NCBI GenBank assembly: GCA_023424215.1
Contig: JAFAEC010000085.1
Span: 1-7,282 of the forward strand
Source of the DNA: Pseudomonadota bacterium
Lineage (GTDB): Bacteria > Pseudomonadota > Alphaproteobacteria > Caulobacterales > Caulobacteraceae
Direction of reading: 5' to 3'
DNA length: 7,282 nt
Part shown: positions 1 to 5,732 of the stretch, piece after piece
Layout of the letters: every line of letters starts with the position of its first letter
Numbering within the stretch: the stretch's first letter is position 1
The notes under the pieces: model-generated
Told to the model about the DNA's origin: nothing
Database searches by the model: none
The model's input: only the letters and a program-made list of their open reading frames with translations
Made by a program: the position numbers and the translations under genes

Positions 1-85
<85 letters not shown>

Positions 86-99
86 AGGGGGGGAAGGGA

Positions 100-1965
100 G
101 TTCGGATCGTCCGCGGCGACCCCGGCGCGCCCGCTGTCGTCGACGTCCTCGTCTCCGAGGGCAAGGTGCCGTGGGCCGGGCACACCGGGCTGCATGCCCT
201 GCCGGAGGTCTACGACATCATCCGCCGCGCCGGCATGGCGCTGATCTTCGTCAACACCCGCTGGCAGGCCGAGTTCGTGTTCCAGTCGCTGTGGGCCATG
301 AACGAGGATGACCTGCCCATCGGCCTGCACCACGGCTCGCTGGCCGCCGAGCAGCGGCGCAAGGTCGAGGCGGCCATGGCGCGCGGCGACCTCCGGGCCG
401 TGGTGTGCACCTCGACGCTGGACCTCGGCATCGACTGGGGCGACGTCGACCTGGTCATCCAGCTGGCCGCGCCGCGCGGGGCCAGCCGGCTGGTGCAGCG
501 CATCGGCCGCGCCAACCACCGGCTGGACGAGCCGTCGAAGGCGCTGATGGTCCCGGCCAGCCGCTTCGAGATGCTGGAGTGCCAGGCGGCCCGCGAGGCG
601 GTGGCCGAGAACGCCTTCGACTGGGAGCCGATCCACACCGGCACCCTCGACACCCTGGCCCAGCACGTCATGGGCGTGGCCTGCGCCGAACCCTTCCGGC
701 TGGAGGACCTCTACGCCGAAATCACCGCCTGCGGCCCCTATCGGGGCCTGACGTGGGAGAGCTTCGAGGAGGTGGTCGACCTGGTCGCCACCGGCGGCTA
801 TGCGCTGCGCACCTACGACCGGTTCGCCCGCATCGTGCGCGACCGCGAGGGCCGCTGGAAGGTGCGCAACGCCCAGATCGCCCAGCGCCACCGAATGAAC
901 GTCGGGGCCATCGTCTCGGCCGCCACCCTGAACGTCCGCGTCGCCTCCCGCCGGGGCCAGCGCCTGACCGGCGGGCGCAAGATCGGCGAGGTCGAGGAGA
1001 GCTATTTCGAGCCGCTGACGCCCGGCGACACCTTCGTCTACGCCGGCCAGGTCTGGGCCTTCCAGGGCATCGCCGGCATGGACGCCCTGGTCATGCCCGC
1101 CCACGACAGCGACCCGAAGATTCCGTCGTGGGGCGGCTCCAAATTCCCCATCTCGGTGTCGCTGGCCGGGCGTGTGCGGCGGATGATCGAGGACCGCGAC
1201 CACTGGCGCGTCCTGCCGCCCGACGTGCGGGAGTGGCTGGAGCTGCAGGAGGCCCGCTCGGCCATCCCCCGGGCCGGCGACATGCTGGTCGAGACCTTCC
1301 CACGCGGCGACCGGCATTTCCTCGTCGCCTATCCGTTCGAGGGCTCCATCGCCCACACCACCTTGGCCATGCTGCTGACCCGCCGGCTGGACCGGCTGGG
1401 CGTCGGCCCGCTCGGCTTCGTCTGCACCGACTATTCGCTGGCGATCTGGTCGATCCGGCCGATGGACGGGCTGGACCTCGACGCCCTGTTCGAGCCCGAC
1501 CTGCTGGGCGACGATCTGGAGGCGTGGCTGGAGGAGAGCTTCATGATGAAGCGCAGCTTCCGCAATTGCGCCCTCATCTCCGGCTTGATCGAGCGCCGCC
1601 AGCCGGGGGCCGAGAAGACCGGCCGGCAGGTGACCTTCTCGACCGACCTGATCTACGACGTGCTCCGCCGCCACCAGCCCGACCACCTGCTGCTCCGCAC
1701 CGCCCGCGCCGACGCCGCCTCGGGCCTGCTCGACGTCGCCCGGCTGGGGCAGCTTCTGACCCGCATCCAGGGCCATGTCAGACACGCCGCGCTCGACAAG
1801 CCCTCGCCGTTCAGCGTGCCGGTGCTGGTCCAGATCGGCCGCGAGCGGGTCGGCGGCGAGGCGGCCGAGATGATCCTCGCCGCCCACGCCGAGGACTTCG
1901 CGCTGGAGACCCTCGTCGCCGAGGTCATGGCCGACGCCCCGCCCGAACTGGAGGGCGCGCGATGA
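100..1965 (+). CDS. Ligase-associated DEXH-box (Lhr-like) DNA helicase, 5'-truncated
   Basis: This is the C-terminal part of a superfamily 2 DNA helicase of the Lhr-related, ligase-associated group. These enzymes work in DNA repair beside an ATP-dependent ligase, a beta-lactamase-fold exonuclease and PdeM. About 621 codons remain. The frame stays open to base 1, but residues before about base 100 come from the C run. The first RecA domain (Walker A and DExH box) is missing. The second RecA domain is visible: motif IV LIFVNTR (241-261), HHGSL (about 328-342), motif V CTSTLDLGIDWGDVD (406-450) and motif VI QRIGRANH (496-519). After it come the winged-helix and Lhr-core regions, including SYFEPLTPGDTFVYAGQ near 1000-1050 and WGGSKFPISVSL near 1130-1165, then the helicase-associated C-terminal domain. 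Family members usually have about 800-850 residues, so roughly 200 are lost at the contig edge. The TGA stop lies in an ATGA overlap with the next ATG. I am sure of the family; no gene symbol is assigned. Confidence 0.93.
   Translation, partial: VRIVRGDPGAPAVVDVLVSEGKVPWAGHTGLHALPEVYDIIRRAGMALIFVNTRWQAEFVFQSLWAMNEDDLPIGLHHGSLAAEQRRKVEAAMARGDLRAVVCTSTLDLGIDWGDVDLVIQLAAPRGASRLVQRIGRANHRLDEPSKALMVPASRFEMLECQAAREAVAENAFDWEPIHTGTLDTLAQHVMGVACAEPFRLEDLYAEITACGPYRGLTWESFEEVVDLVATGGYALRTYDRFARIVRDREGRWKVRNAQIAQRHRMNVGAIVSAATLNVRVASRRGQRLTGGRKIGEVEESYFEPLTPGDTFVYAGQVWAFQGIAGMDALVMPAHDSDPKIPSWGGSKFPISVSLAGRVRRMIEDRDHWRVLPPDVREWLELQEARSAIPRAGDMLVETFPRGDRHFLVAYPFEGSIAHTTLAMLLTRRLDRLGVGPLGFVCTDYSLAIWSIRPMDGLDLDALFEPDLLGDDLEAWLEESFMMKRSFRNCALISGLIERRQPGAEKTGRQVTFSTDLIYDVLRRHQPDHLLLRTARADAASGLLDVARLGQLLTRIQGHVRHAALDKPSPFSVPVLVQIGRERVGGEAAEMILAAHAEDFALETLVAEVMADAPPELEGAR
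1950..1955 (+). promoter_or_regulatory. Shine-Dalgarno GGAGGG, likely the original pdeM ribosome site
   Basis: GGAGGG sits 6 nt before the ATG at 1962, inside the last helicase codons. If the repeat at 1978-2129 is removed together with one copy of the flanking direct repeat, this site serves the pdeM start. In the present sequence it serves the 57-codon bridging ORF instead. Confidence 0.55.
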
Positions 1966-1977
1966 GCCCGGCGCTGC
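1960..1977 (+). repeat. Left copy of 18-bp direct repeat flanking the palindromic element
   Basis: The sequence CGATGAGCCCGGCGCTGC recurs at 2130-2147 with one difference (C to T at position 15 of the repeat). It contains the helicase stop codon and an ATG in an ATGA overlap. Repeat identity stops at both ends. This looks like a target-site duplication, although 18 bp is long for a typical element; duplication during repair or recombination would look the same. Confidence 0.85.
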
Positions 1978-2129
1978 TTTTCCTTCTCCCCTCGGGGGAG
2001 AAGGTGGGCCGTCAGGGCCGGATGAGGGGGCGCTCGCCGCATCTGGACCGGTTGACGACGAGCTGGAGGCCGGCAGCCCCCTCATCCGCCTCGCTCCGCG
2101 AGCCACCTTCTCCGCCGAGGGGAGAAGGA
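1978..2129. repeat. 152-bp palindromic REP/MITE-like intergenic element
   Basis: Two long inverted arms, 1981-2031 and 2076-2129, enclose a spacer of about 44 bp. Each arm reads from its outer end as TCCTTCTCCCCTCGG, then GGAGAAGGTGG, a variable GC-rich stretch, then GGATGAGGGGGC. Each arm also folds on itself: the left has a perfect 10-bp stem CCTTCTCCCC/GGGGAGAAGG around TCG (1982-2004), the right an 8-bp stem CCTTCTCC/GGAGAAGG (2106-2113 with 2121-2128). Similar CCTTCTCCC/GGGAGAAGG palindromes are, to my knowledge, scattered through alphaproteobacterial genomes. No transposase is encoded, so any movement would depend on an enzyme elsewhere. I cannot assign a named family. Confidence 0.85.
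2106..2128 (+). promoter_or_regulatory. Repeat-derived hairpin containing the pdeM Shine-Dalgarno
   Basis: The right end of the palindromic element carries AGGGGAG (2118-2124), whose GGAG core ends 7 nt before the pdeM ATG. The same bases form the 3' arm of the 8-bp stem CCTTCTCC/GGAGAAGG. In RNA the ribosome site may be hidden unless ribosomes translating the upstream bridging ORF open the stem. The pairing and spacing are seen in the sequence; the regulatory effect is inferred. Confidence 0.45.
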
Positions 2130-2147
2130 CGATGAGCCCGGCGTTGC
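2130..2147 (+). repeat. Right copy of 18-bp direct repeat flanking the palindromic element
   Basis: CGATGAGCCCGGCGTTGC matches 1960-1977 at 17 of 18 positions. It contains the present pdeM start codon, so the duplication kept pdeM intact and left the helicase stop codon in the left copy. Confidence 0.85.
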
Positions 2148-2863
2148 GTGAGGCTCTCGCTCCCGCCCGCCACGGCTGCGGCGGCCTGAAGGTGCGGGTC
2201 AACGGCGAGGCCTGCCTGCTCCGCTGTTCGGGCGCCCTATGGGTGACGGGCGAACGCACCCTGATCGCCTCCGACCTCCATCTCGAGAAGGGGTCGGCCT
2301 TCGCCGCGCGCGGCCAGATGCTGCCGCCCTACGACAGCCCCGCCACCCTCGCCAAACTGGAAGCCGAGATCGAGGCGCTCGACCCCGCCCGCGTCGTCCT
2401 GCTCGGCGACAGCTTCCACGACTCCAAGGCGGTCGACCGCCTGTACGCGGAGGACCGCGCCCGCCTCGACCGCCTCGCCACGGGCCGGGACTGGGTCTGG
2501 CTGGAGGGCAACCACGATCTGAAGGCGTTGGCCGGGGCGCTGGACGTGCTCACGGGCCGGATCGTCACCACCCTGCAGTTCGGCCGCCTGACCCTGATCC
2601 ACGAACCGCAGCCCGGCGACCGCCCCGGCGAGGTCGCCGGCCACCTCCACCCGGCCGCCCGCGTCTCGGCCTACGGCCGTGGCGTCCGCCGCCCCTGCTT
2701 CGTCACCGACGGCCGCCGCCTGCTGATGCCCGCCTTCGGCGCCTTCACCGGCGGGCTGGATGTGCGCGACATGGCCGTGGCCGGCCTGTTCGAGACCCCG
2801 CCCATGGCCGCGGCCCTCGGGCGGGACAAGGTGCACGCGCTGGCGTGGGAGGCGCTCCGGTAG
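2132..2863 (+). CDS. Ligase-associated DNA damage response endonuclease PdeM
   Basis: This is a 243-residue calcineurin-like metallophosphoesterase of the PdeM group, found with a helicase, exonuclease and ATP-dependent ligase in bacterial repair clusters; the adjacent Lhr-like helicase fits. The metal-binding motifs appear in order: SDLHLEKG (D48, H50), LLGDSFHD (D93), EGNHD (N127, H128), LIHEP (H157) and GHLHP (H171, H173). The set is complete, so the enzyme should be active, most likely as a dimetal nuclease or phosphoesterase in the cytoplasm. The ATG at 2132 is chosen because it lies in an ATGA overlap, has an SD 7 nt upstream and is preserved in the direct repeat. The SD now comes from the inserted palindrome. 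The next gene follows after 51 bp with its own probable promoter. The family call is firm; the exact substrate cannot be read from sequence. Confidence 0.93.
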   Translation: MSPALREALAPARHGCGGLKVRVNGEACLLRCSGALWVTGERTLIASDLHLEKGSAFAARGQMLPPYDSPATLAKLEAEIEALDPARVVLLGDSFHDSKAVDRLYAEDRARLDRLATGRDWVWLEGNHDLKALAGALDVLTGRIVTTLQFGRLTLIHEPQPGDRPGEVAGHLHPAARVSAYGRGVRRPCFVTDGRRLLMPAFGAFTGGLDVRDMAVAGLFETPPMAAALGRDKVHALAWEALR

Positions 2864-2866
2864 GGC

Positions 2867-2894
2867 TTGTTGTGTCTTCGATATTGCTTATGTT
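2867..2894 (+). promoter_or_regulatory. Possible sigma70-type promoter for parDE
   Basis: TTGTTG (2867-2872) and TATGTT (2889-2894) are separated by 16 bp, with partial matches to the -35 and -10 consensus. The 51-bp gap before parD is clearly more AT-rich than its surroundings, as expected for a promoter. The match is weak and no transcription start is known. Confidence 0.35.
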
Positions 2895-2901
2895 GAAGAC
2901 A
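2873..2901. promoter_or_regulatory. Inverted repeat TGTCTTC/GAAGACA, candidate ParD operator
   Basis: Perfect 7-bp arms (2873-2879 and 2895-2901) are separated by 15 bp and overlap the candidate promoter just before parD. Ribbon-helix-helix antitoxins of the ParD type repress their own operons by binding short repeats in this position. The repeat is seen; the operator role is inferred. Confidence 0.4.
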
Positions 2902-2914
2902 AACAGGAGGTGGC

Positions 2915-3169
2915 ATGTCCCGCACGACGACCATGACCGTCCGGCTCAGCGGCGCGCTCAGCGACTTCGTCGCCTCCAACGTGGCCGAGGACGGCGATTA
3001 CGAGAACATCAGCGAATACGTCCGCGACCTGATCCGTCGCGACAAGGCACGGCGCGAGCAGGAGACGTTCGATCGGCTGAAGGCCGAACTCACCCAGGCC
3101 TTCGCCGCCCCCGAGTCCTCGTATGTTGAGCTGACCGCAGCCGAAGTCATCGCGCGAAACCGGGCCTGA
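2915..3169 (+). CDS. ParD-family type II antitoxin (ribbon-helix-helix)
   Basis: This is an 84-residue antitoxin. Residues 5-45 have the ribbon-helix-helix pattern: a short strand MTVRLSG, then helices around LSDFVASNVAE and ISEYVRDLIRRDKARRE. Residues 46-84 form the flexible tail that normally wraps the ParE toxin. ParD dimers bind their own promoter and neutralise the toxin. The ATG at 2915 is preferred over the internal ATG at 2933 because AGGAGG (2905-2910) ends 4 nt upstream of it. The parE frame begins 4 nt after the stop, the usual antitoxin-first order. The length is normal for the family and nothing appears broken, in contrast to its partner. The pair has a more AT-rich leader and a more mixed third-codon position than the neighbouring housekeeping genes, consistent with horizontal acquisition. 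Confidence 0.9.
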   Translation: MSRTTTMTVRLSGALSDFVASNVAEDGDYENISEYVRDLIRRDKARREQETFDRLKAELTQAFAAPESSYVELTAAEVIARNRA

Positions 3170-3173
3170 CGGC

Positions 3174-3485
3174 GTGGCCGTTCGCATTCAGCAGGCGGCG
3201 TCGCATCGTCTCGACGACATCTATCGGTACACCCGAGATCGTTGGGGAGAGGCCCAGGCGGACCGCTACGTATCGGGTCTGTTCGAAGCCTTCCAACGTA
3301 TCGAGGCGCGCGGCATCGTCTCTCGCCCCGTCCCGGCCGAGTTCGGAGTCGAGGGCTACGTGTTCCGGTACGAGAGGCACCTGGTCTATTGGTGACGCTT
3401 GTCGAAGGGCGACGTCGGCATCGTCACCATTCTCCACGAGCGGATGCACCAGATCGAGCGCTTTCGGGAAGACTTCGGTCCCTAA
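3174..3485 (+). pseudogene. ParE/RelE-family toxin interrupted by in-frame TGA
   Basis: From the GTG at 3174 the frame reads as a ParE-type toxin (MAVRIQQAASHRLDDIYRYT) through HLVYW, where TGA at 3393-3395 replaces codon 74. The same frame then continues for 29 codons, RLSKGDVGIVTILHERMHQI followed by ERFREDFGP, to TAA at 3483-3485. The full 103-residue length and this ending suit the family, so the TGA is a point change, most simply CGA (Arg) to TGA. The uninterrupted product is a 73-residue protein lacking the last beta strands and the conserved HERMH region, and is probably inactive. The stop context TGA-C is relatively leaky, so some read-through is possible. ParE toxins poison DNA gyrase; whether this member does is unknown. 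The final TAA overlaps the TAG of the convergent acyltransferase gene (bases 3482-3485). A base-calling error is also possible. Confidence 0.82.
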
Positions 3486-4201
3486 CGGATCGGCGCCGGC
3501 TGCAGCATCGCCCCGCTCGCCCCCTCGATCTTCTCCTCCAGCTGGCCCATGAACTCCGGCCGCTTCAGCCCCGCCGGGACCGGCTCGAGGAATTCGAACA
3601 CCACCGTCCCCGGATAGCGCCGGAAGCCGTGCGCGGGCCAGTGGACGCCGGAGTTGGTGGCGACCGGCCAGCAGGGGCCGTCGAGGTCGCGGTAGATGGC
3701 GGCGACGCCGGGCTTGTAGTCGGGGGCGGCGCCCGGCTCGGTGCGGGTGCCTTCCGGGAAGATCACCACCTGCCGGCCCTGCTGGACCCGTTCGCGCGCG
3801 GTGCGCACCATGTCCTTCAGCGCCTTCGACCCGGCCGAGCGGTCGACGGGGATCATCTTCGTCTTCCACGCGAACCAGCCGAAGAAGGGGAGCGCCATCA
3901 GCTCCTTCTTCATCACCATGCAGGGGTCGTCGAGCACGACGAAGGGGATGATGACGTCCAGCATGCCCTGGTGCTTGGCGGCGACCAGGGCGGGGCCGGC
4001 GGGGCGGCGCCGCAGACCCCGGAACTCGACCTTCACCCCGCAGATCCAGCGCAGGCCGAACAGCACGAACTTCGCCCACCAGCGGATCACCGCCATCGCC
4101 GCGCGGTGCGGCATCAGCAGCGCGGGGGACAGGCCGACGGCGAAGATCGCCATCGACAGATAGAGCCAGGCCGTGAAGACCAGCGAACGGACGGTGTTCA
4201 C
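3482..4201 (-). CDS. PlsC-like lysophospholipid (1-acylglycerol-3-phosphate) acyltransferase
   Basis: This 239-residue membrane-bound acyltransferase probably moves a fatty acyl chain onto lysophosphatidic acid or a related lysolipid in phospholipid synthesis. Residues 5-30 form a hydrophobic N-terminal segment and residues 36-52 another possible one. The HX4D catalytic motif is KHQGMLD (H77, D82). The substrate-binding block is GWFAWKTKMIPVDR (108-121), the third block FPEGTR (148-153), and the last VATNSGVHWP (180-189). All four blocks are intact. The GTG at 4201 is chosen because it starts 1 nt after the stop of the upstream YdcF-like gene and just before the hydrophobic segment, with AGAAGG 9 nt upstream. 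An upstream ATG at 4291 would add 30 low-complexity, R/P-rich residues read opposite the YdcF tail and is rejected. This is the last gene of the ftsEX operon. Alphaproteobacteria often hold several paralogues, so the symbol is left open. Confidence 0.92.
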   Translation of the reverse strand: MNTVRSLVFTAWLYLSMAIFAVGLSPALLMPHRAAMAVIRWWAKFVLFGLRWICGVKVEFRGLRRRPAGPALVAAKHQGMLDVIIPFVVLDDPCMVMKKELMALPFFGWFAWKTKMIPVDRSAGSKALKDMVRTARERVQQGRQVVIFPEGTRTEPGAAPDYKPGVAAIYRDLDGPCWPVATNSGVHWPAHGFRRYPGTVVFEFLEPVPAGLKRPEFMGQLEEKIEGASGAMLQPAPIR

Positions 4202-4202
4202 G

Positions 4203-4841
4203 TCAGGCGGCCTTCTCTTCCGGCGCGGTTTCGGCGGGGGCGTCTGCGGTCGGCGTCTCGCCGGACACCCGGCCGAAGGCGGCGCGACCAAGGGCGGCGA
4301 GATATTTCATGTACTCCAGCGTCATGCGCCGGGCGGTCACCGCCGCCCGCCACCAGCGCGAATCGTCGAGCGACGGCGTCGACACGGCGTGGGGCGTCAG
4401 TTCGACCCCCGGCGCGGCGGCGCGGATCTCGGTCAGGGCGCGCGGCATGTGGTAGTCCGAGGTGACCACGATCAGGTCGTCGTAGTTCTTGGCGTCCGCC
4501 CAGGCGGCGATCTCCTGGGCGTTGCCGATGGTGTCCTCGGCCTCGAATCCGAGGTCGACGCAGCAGTTGAACAGCTTGTTCGAGCCCGGGGTCAGCGCGC
4601 GCAACTCCTGGCGGCGCACCTCGCGGTTGACGCCGGAGATCAGCACGCGATCGCCCTTGTCCTGTTCCAGCAGGCGGATGGCGGCGTTGACCCGTTCGGC
4701 CGACGGGCCGGTCAGGGCCACGATGGCGTCGGCCCGCGCCGGTTCATCGGCGGGCGTGTAGCCGCGCACCCGCTCCGCGAAGGCGAACAGGCCGATCAGC
4801 CAGATCAGCGCCAGAATGGCGATGAAGGTCAGAAACTTCAT
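4203..4841 (-). CDS. YdcF/ElyC/SanA-family (DUF218) membrane-anchored protein
   Basis: A 212-residue protein. Residues 3-22 form a hydrophobic N-terminal anchor or uncleaved signal segment, which would place the rest in the periplasm. The DUF218 fold follows: ADAIVALTG (37-45), ERVNAAIRLL (49-58), DRVLISGV (64-71), the conserved acidic/Asn stretch DTIGNAQE (103-110) and LIVVTSDYHMPRA (123-135). Residues 195-212 are an acidic, Ala/Pro-rich tail. Members include ElyC and SanA, linked in E. coli to envelope integrity and peptidoglycan or undecaprenyl-carrier metabolism; the biochemical activity of most is unproven. The ATG at 4841 is 9 bp after the ftsX stop, with only a weak ribosome site, so translational coupling to ftsX is likely. 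Its position between ftsX and an acyltransferase supports an envelope role. The family is certain, the function is not. Confidence 0.9.
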   Translation of the reverse strand: MKFLTFIAILALIWLIGLFAFAERVRGYTPADEPARADAIVALTGPSAERVNAAIRLLEQDKGDRVLISGVNREVRRQELRALTPGSNKLFNCCVDLGFEAEDTIGNAQEIAAWADAKNYDDLIVVTSDYHMPRALTEIRAAAPGVELTPHAVSTPSLDDSRWWRAAVTARRMTLEYMKYLAALGRAAFGRVSGETPTADAPAETAPEEKAA

Positions 4842-4850
4842 GCCGTTAAC

Positions 4851-5732
4851 CTAGTCGTGCCCCCGCAGCCGCGCCAGCGCGGTCAGTCGCGCGGCGAGCA
4901 ACGCCACCGTAGCGGCGAGCGCCGGACATGACGAGAGGATCAGCACATCGCTCCACGCCACCGGCAGGGCGGGCGTGATCCCCTCGCTGCCGCCGAGGAA
5001 GCGCAGCAGGGACAGGGCGGCCATGGCCGCCAGCGCGCCGGCCGCCCCGGCCCCGGCGGCGAGGAGCCCGTAGCGCCGCTGGTAGAGGCCGGCGATGCGC
5101 GCGTCCGAGGCGCCGTTCAGGCTGAGGATGGCGATCACCCCGGCCTGCGCCGCCATACCGGCGCGGGTGGCGTAGACGACCGCCGCAGCCGCGCCGCCCG
5201 CGGTCAGCAGGAAGGCCGCGCCGGCAAGGACCGTGATCAGCCCCGCCGATCGCTCAACCTCGGCGCGCCACAGGCTGTGATCGTCGACGGTGGCATCGAC
5301 GCCCGCCTCCGCCAGCGCCCGGCCGAGGCTGACGGCGCTGGCCGGCTGCTCACGATCCAGGCGCACCGCCACGAGATGGGGCAAGGGCAGGTCGGGCAGC
5401 ACCGCGTCTCCCAGCCATGGCCGCAGCAGGGCCTCGGCCGCCTCGCGATCCAGCGCCTCCGCCTCCTCGACGCCGGGCACGCCGGCGAGGGTCTCCGCCG
5501 CCCGCGCCGCCGCCGTCGCCCCGCTCTCGCCGACGCGGGGGCGGACCTGCACGGTCGCCTCGGATCCCAGGCTGCGGGCCCAGCCGTGGGCGGCGCGGTC
5601 GGCCGCCAGCGCCCCGGCGGCGGCGACGCAGGCGAGGAAGCACAGGACTGCGATCACCGCCGCCAGCCATGGCTCGCCGCCGGCCTCGCGCGGCAGGATC
5701 GGCGGGCGGCGGGGGAACAGTCGTCCGATCAT
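4851..5732 (-). CDS. Cell division protein FtsX (ABC transporter-like permease)
   Basis: The 293-residue membrane partner of FtsE. In well-studied bacteria FtsEX does not import a substrate. It uses ATP to transmit a signal across the inner membrane that activates peptidoglycan hydrolases through EnvC-like or similar partners at the septum. The topology is as expected: a short cytoplasmic N-terminus, a first membrane segment at about 21-44, a periplasmic loop of about 115 residues (45-160), then three segments at about 164-187, 222-245 and 263-287. The loop between the second and third segments holds the FtsX-like stretch ILSLNGASDARIAGLYQRR (202-220), which probably contacts FtsE. The ATG at 5732 overlaps the ftsE stop (ATGA), with GGGAGG 7 nt upstream. 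The sequence is divergent and very Ala-rich, so the call depends partly on the adjacent ftsE. Confidence 0.9.
   Translation of the reverse strand: MIGRLFPRRPPILPREAGGEPWLAAVIAVLCFLACVAAAGALAADRAAHGWARSLGSEATVQVRPRVGESGATAAARAAETLAGVPGVEEAEALDREAAEALLRPWLGDAVLPDLPLPHLVAVRLDREQPASAVSLGRALAEAGVDATVDDHSLWRAEVERSAGLITVLAGAAFLLTAGGAAAAVVYATRAGMAAQAGVIAILSLNGASDARIAGLYQRRYGLLAAGAGAAGALAAMAALSLLRFLGGSEGITPALPVAWSDVLILSSCPALAATVALLAARLTALARLRGHD

Larger units (their letters stand above)
1962..2135 (+). other. 57-codon bridging ORF created by the repeat insertion
   Basis: An open frame starts at the ATG overlapping the helicase TGA (ATGA, 1962-1965), crosses the whole palindromic element and ends with a TGA overlapping the pdeM ATG (ATGA, 2132-2135). 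It has a good Shine-Dalgarno (GGAGGG, spacer 6). The first five codons equal those of pdeM (MSPAL) because of the direct repeat. The rest is translated repeat, rich in R, P, S and G, with no recognisable domain. A functional protein is unlikely. Its translation could, however, carry ribosomes from the helicase to pdeM. Confidence 0.4.

Noticed and set aside
405..1961. Long + strand frame within the helicase gene, continuous with the bridging ORF
   Set aside because: It is the +2 shadow of the helicase codons, Arg/Pro/Gly-rich with no motif. Only its last 57 codons, after the ATG at 1962, have a plausible start.
1982..2004. Intrinsic terminator after the helicase
   Set aside because: The 10-bp GC stem is strong, but no T run follows. 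The sequence is the arm of a repeat element and reads on into a coupled gene.
4202..4291. N-terminal extension of the acyltransferase to the ATG at 4291
   Set aside because: It would overlap the YdcF-like gene by about 90 bp on the same strand and adds only Arg/Pro-rich low-complexity residues. The GTG at 4201 directly precedes the membrane segment.
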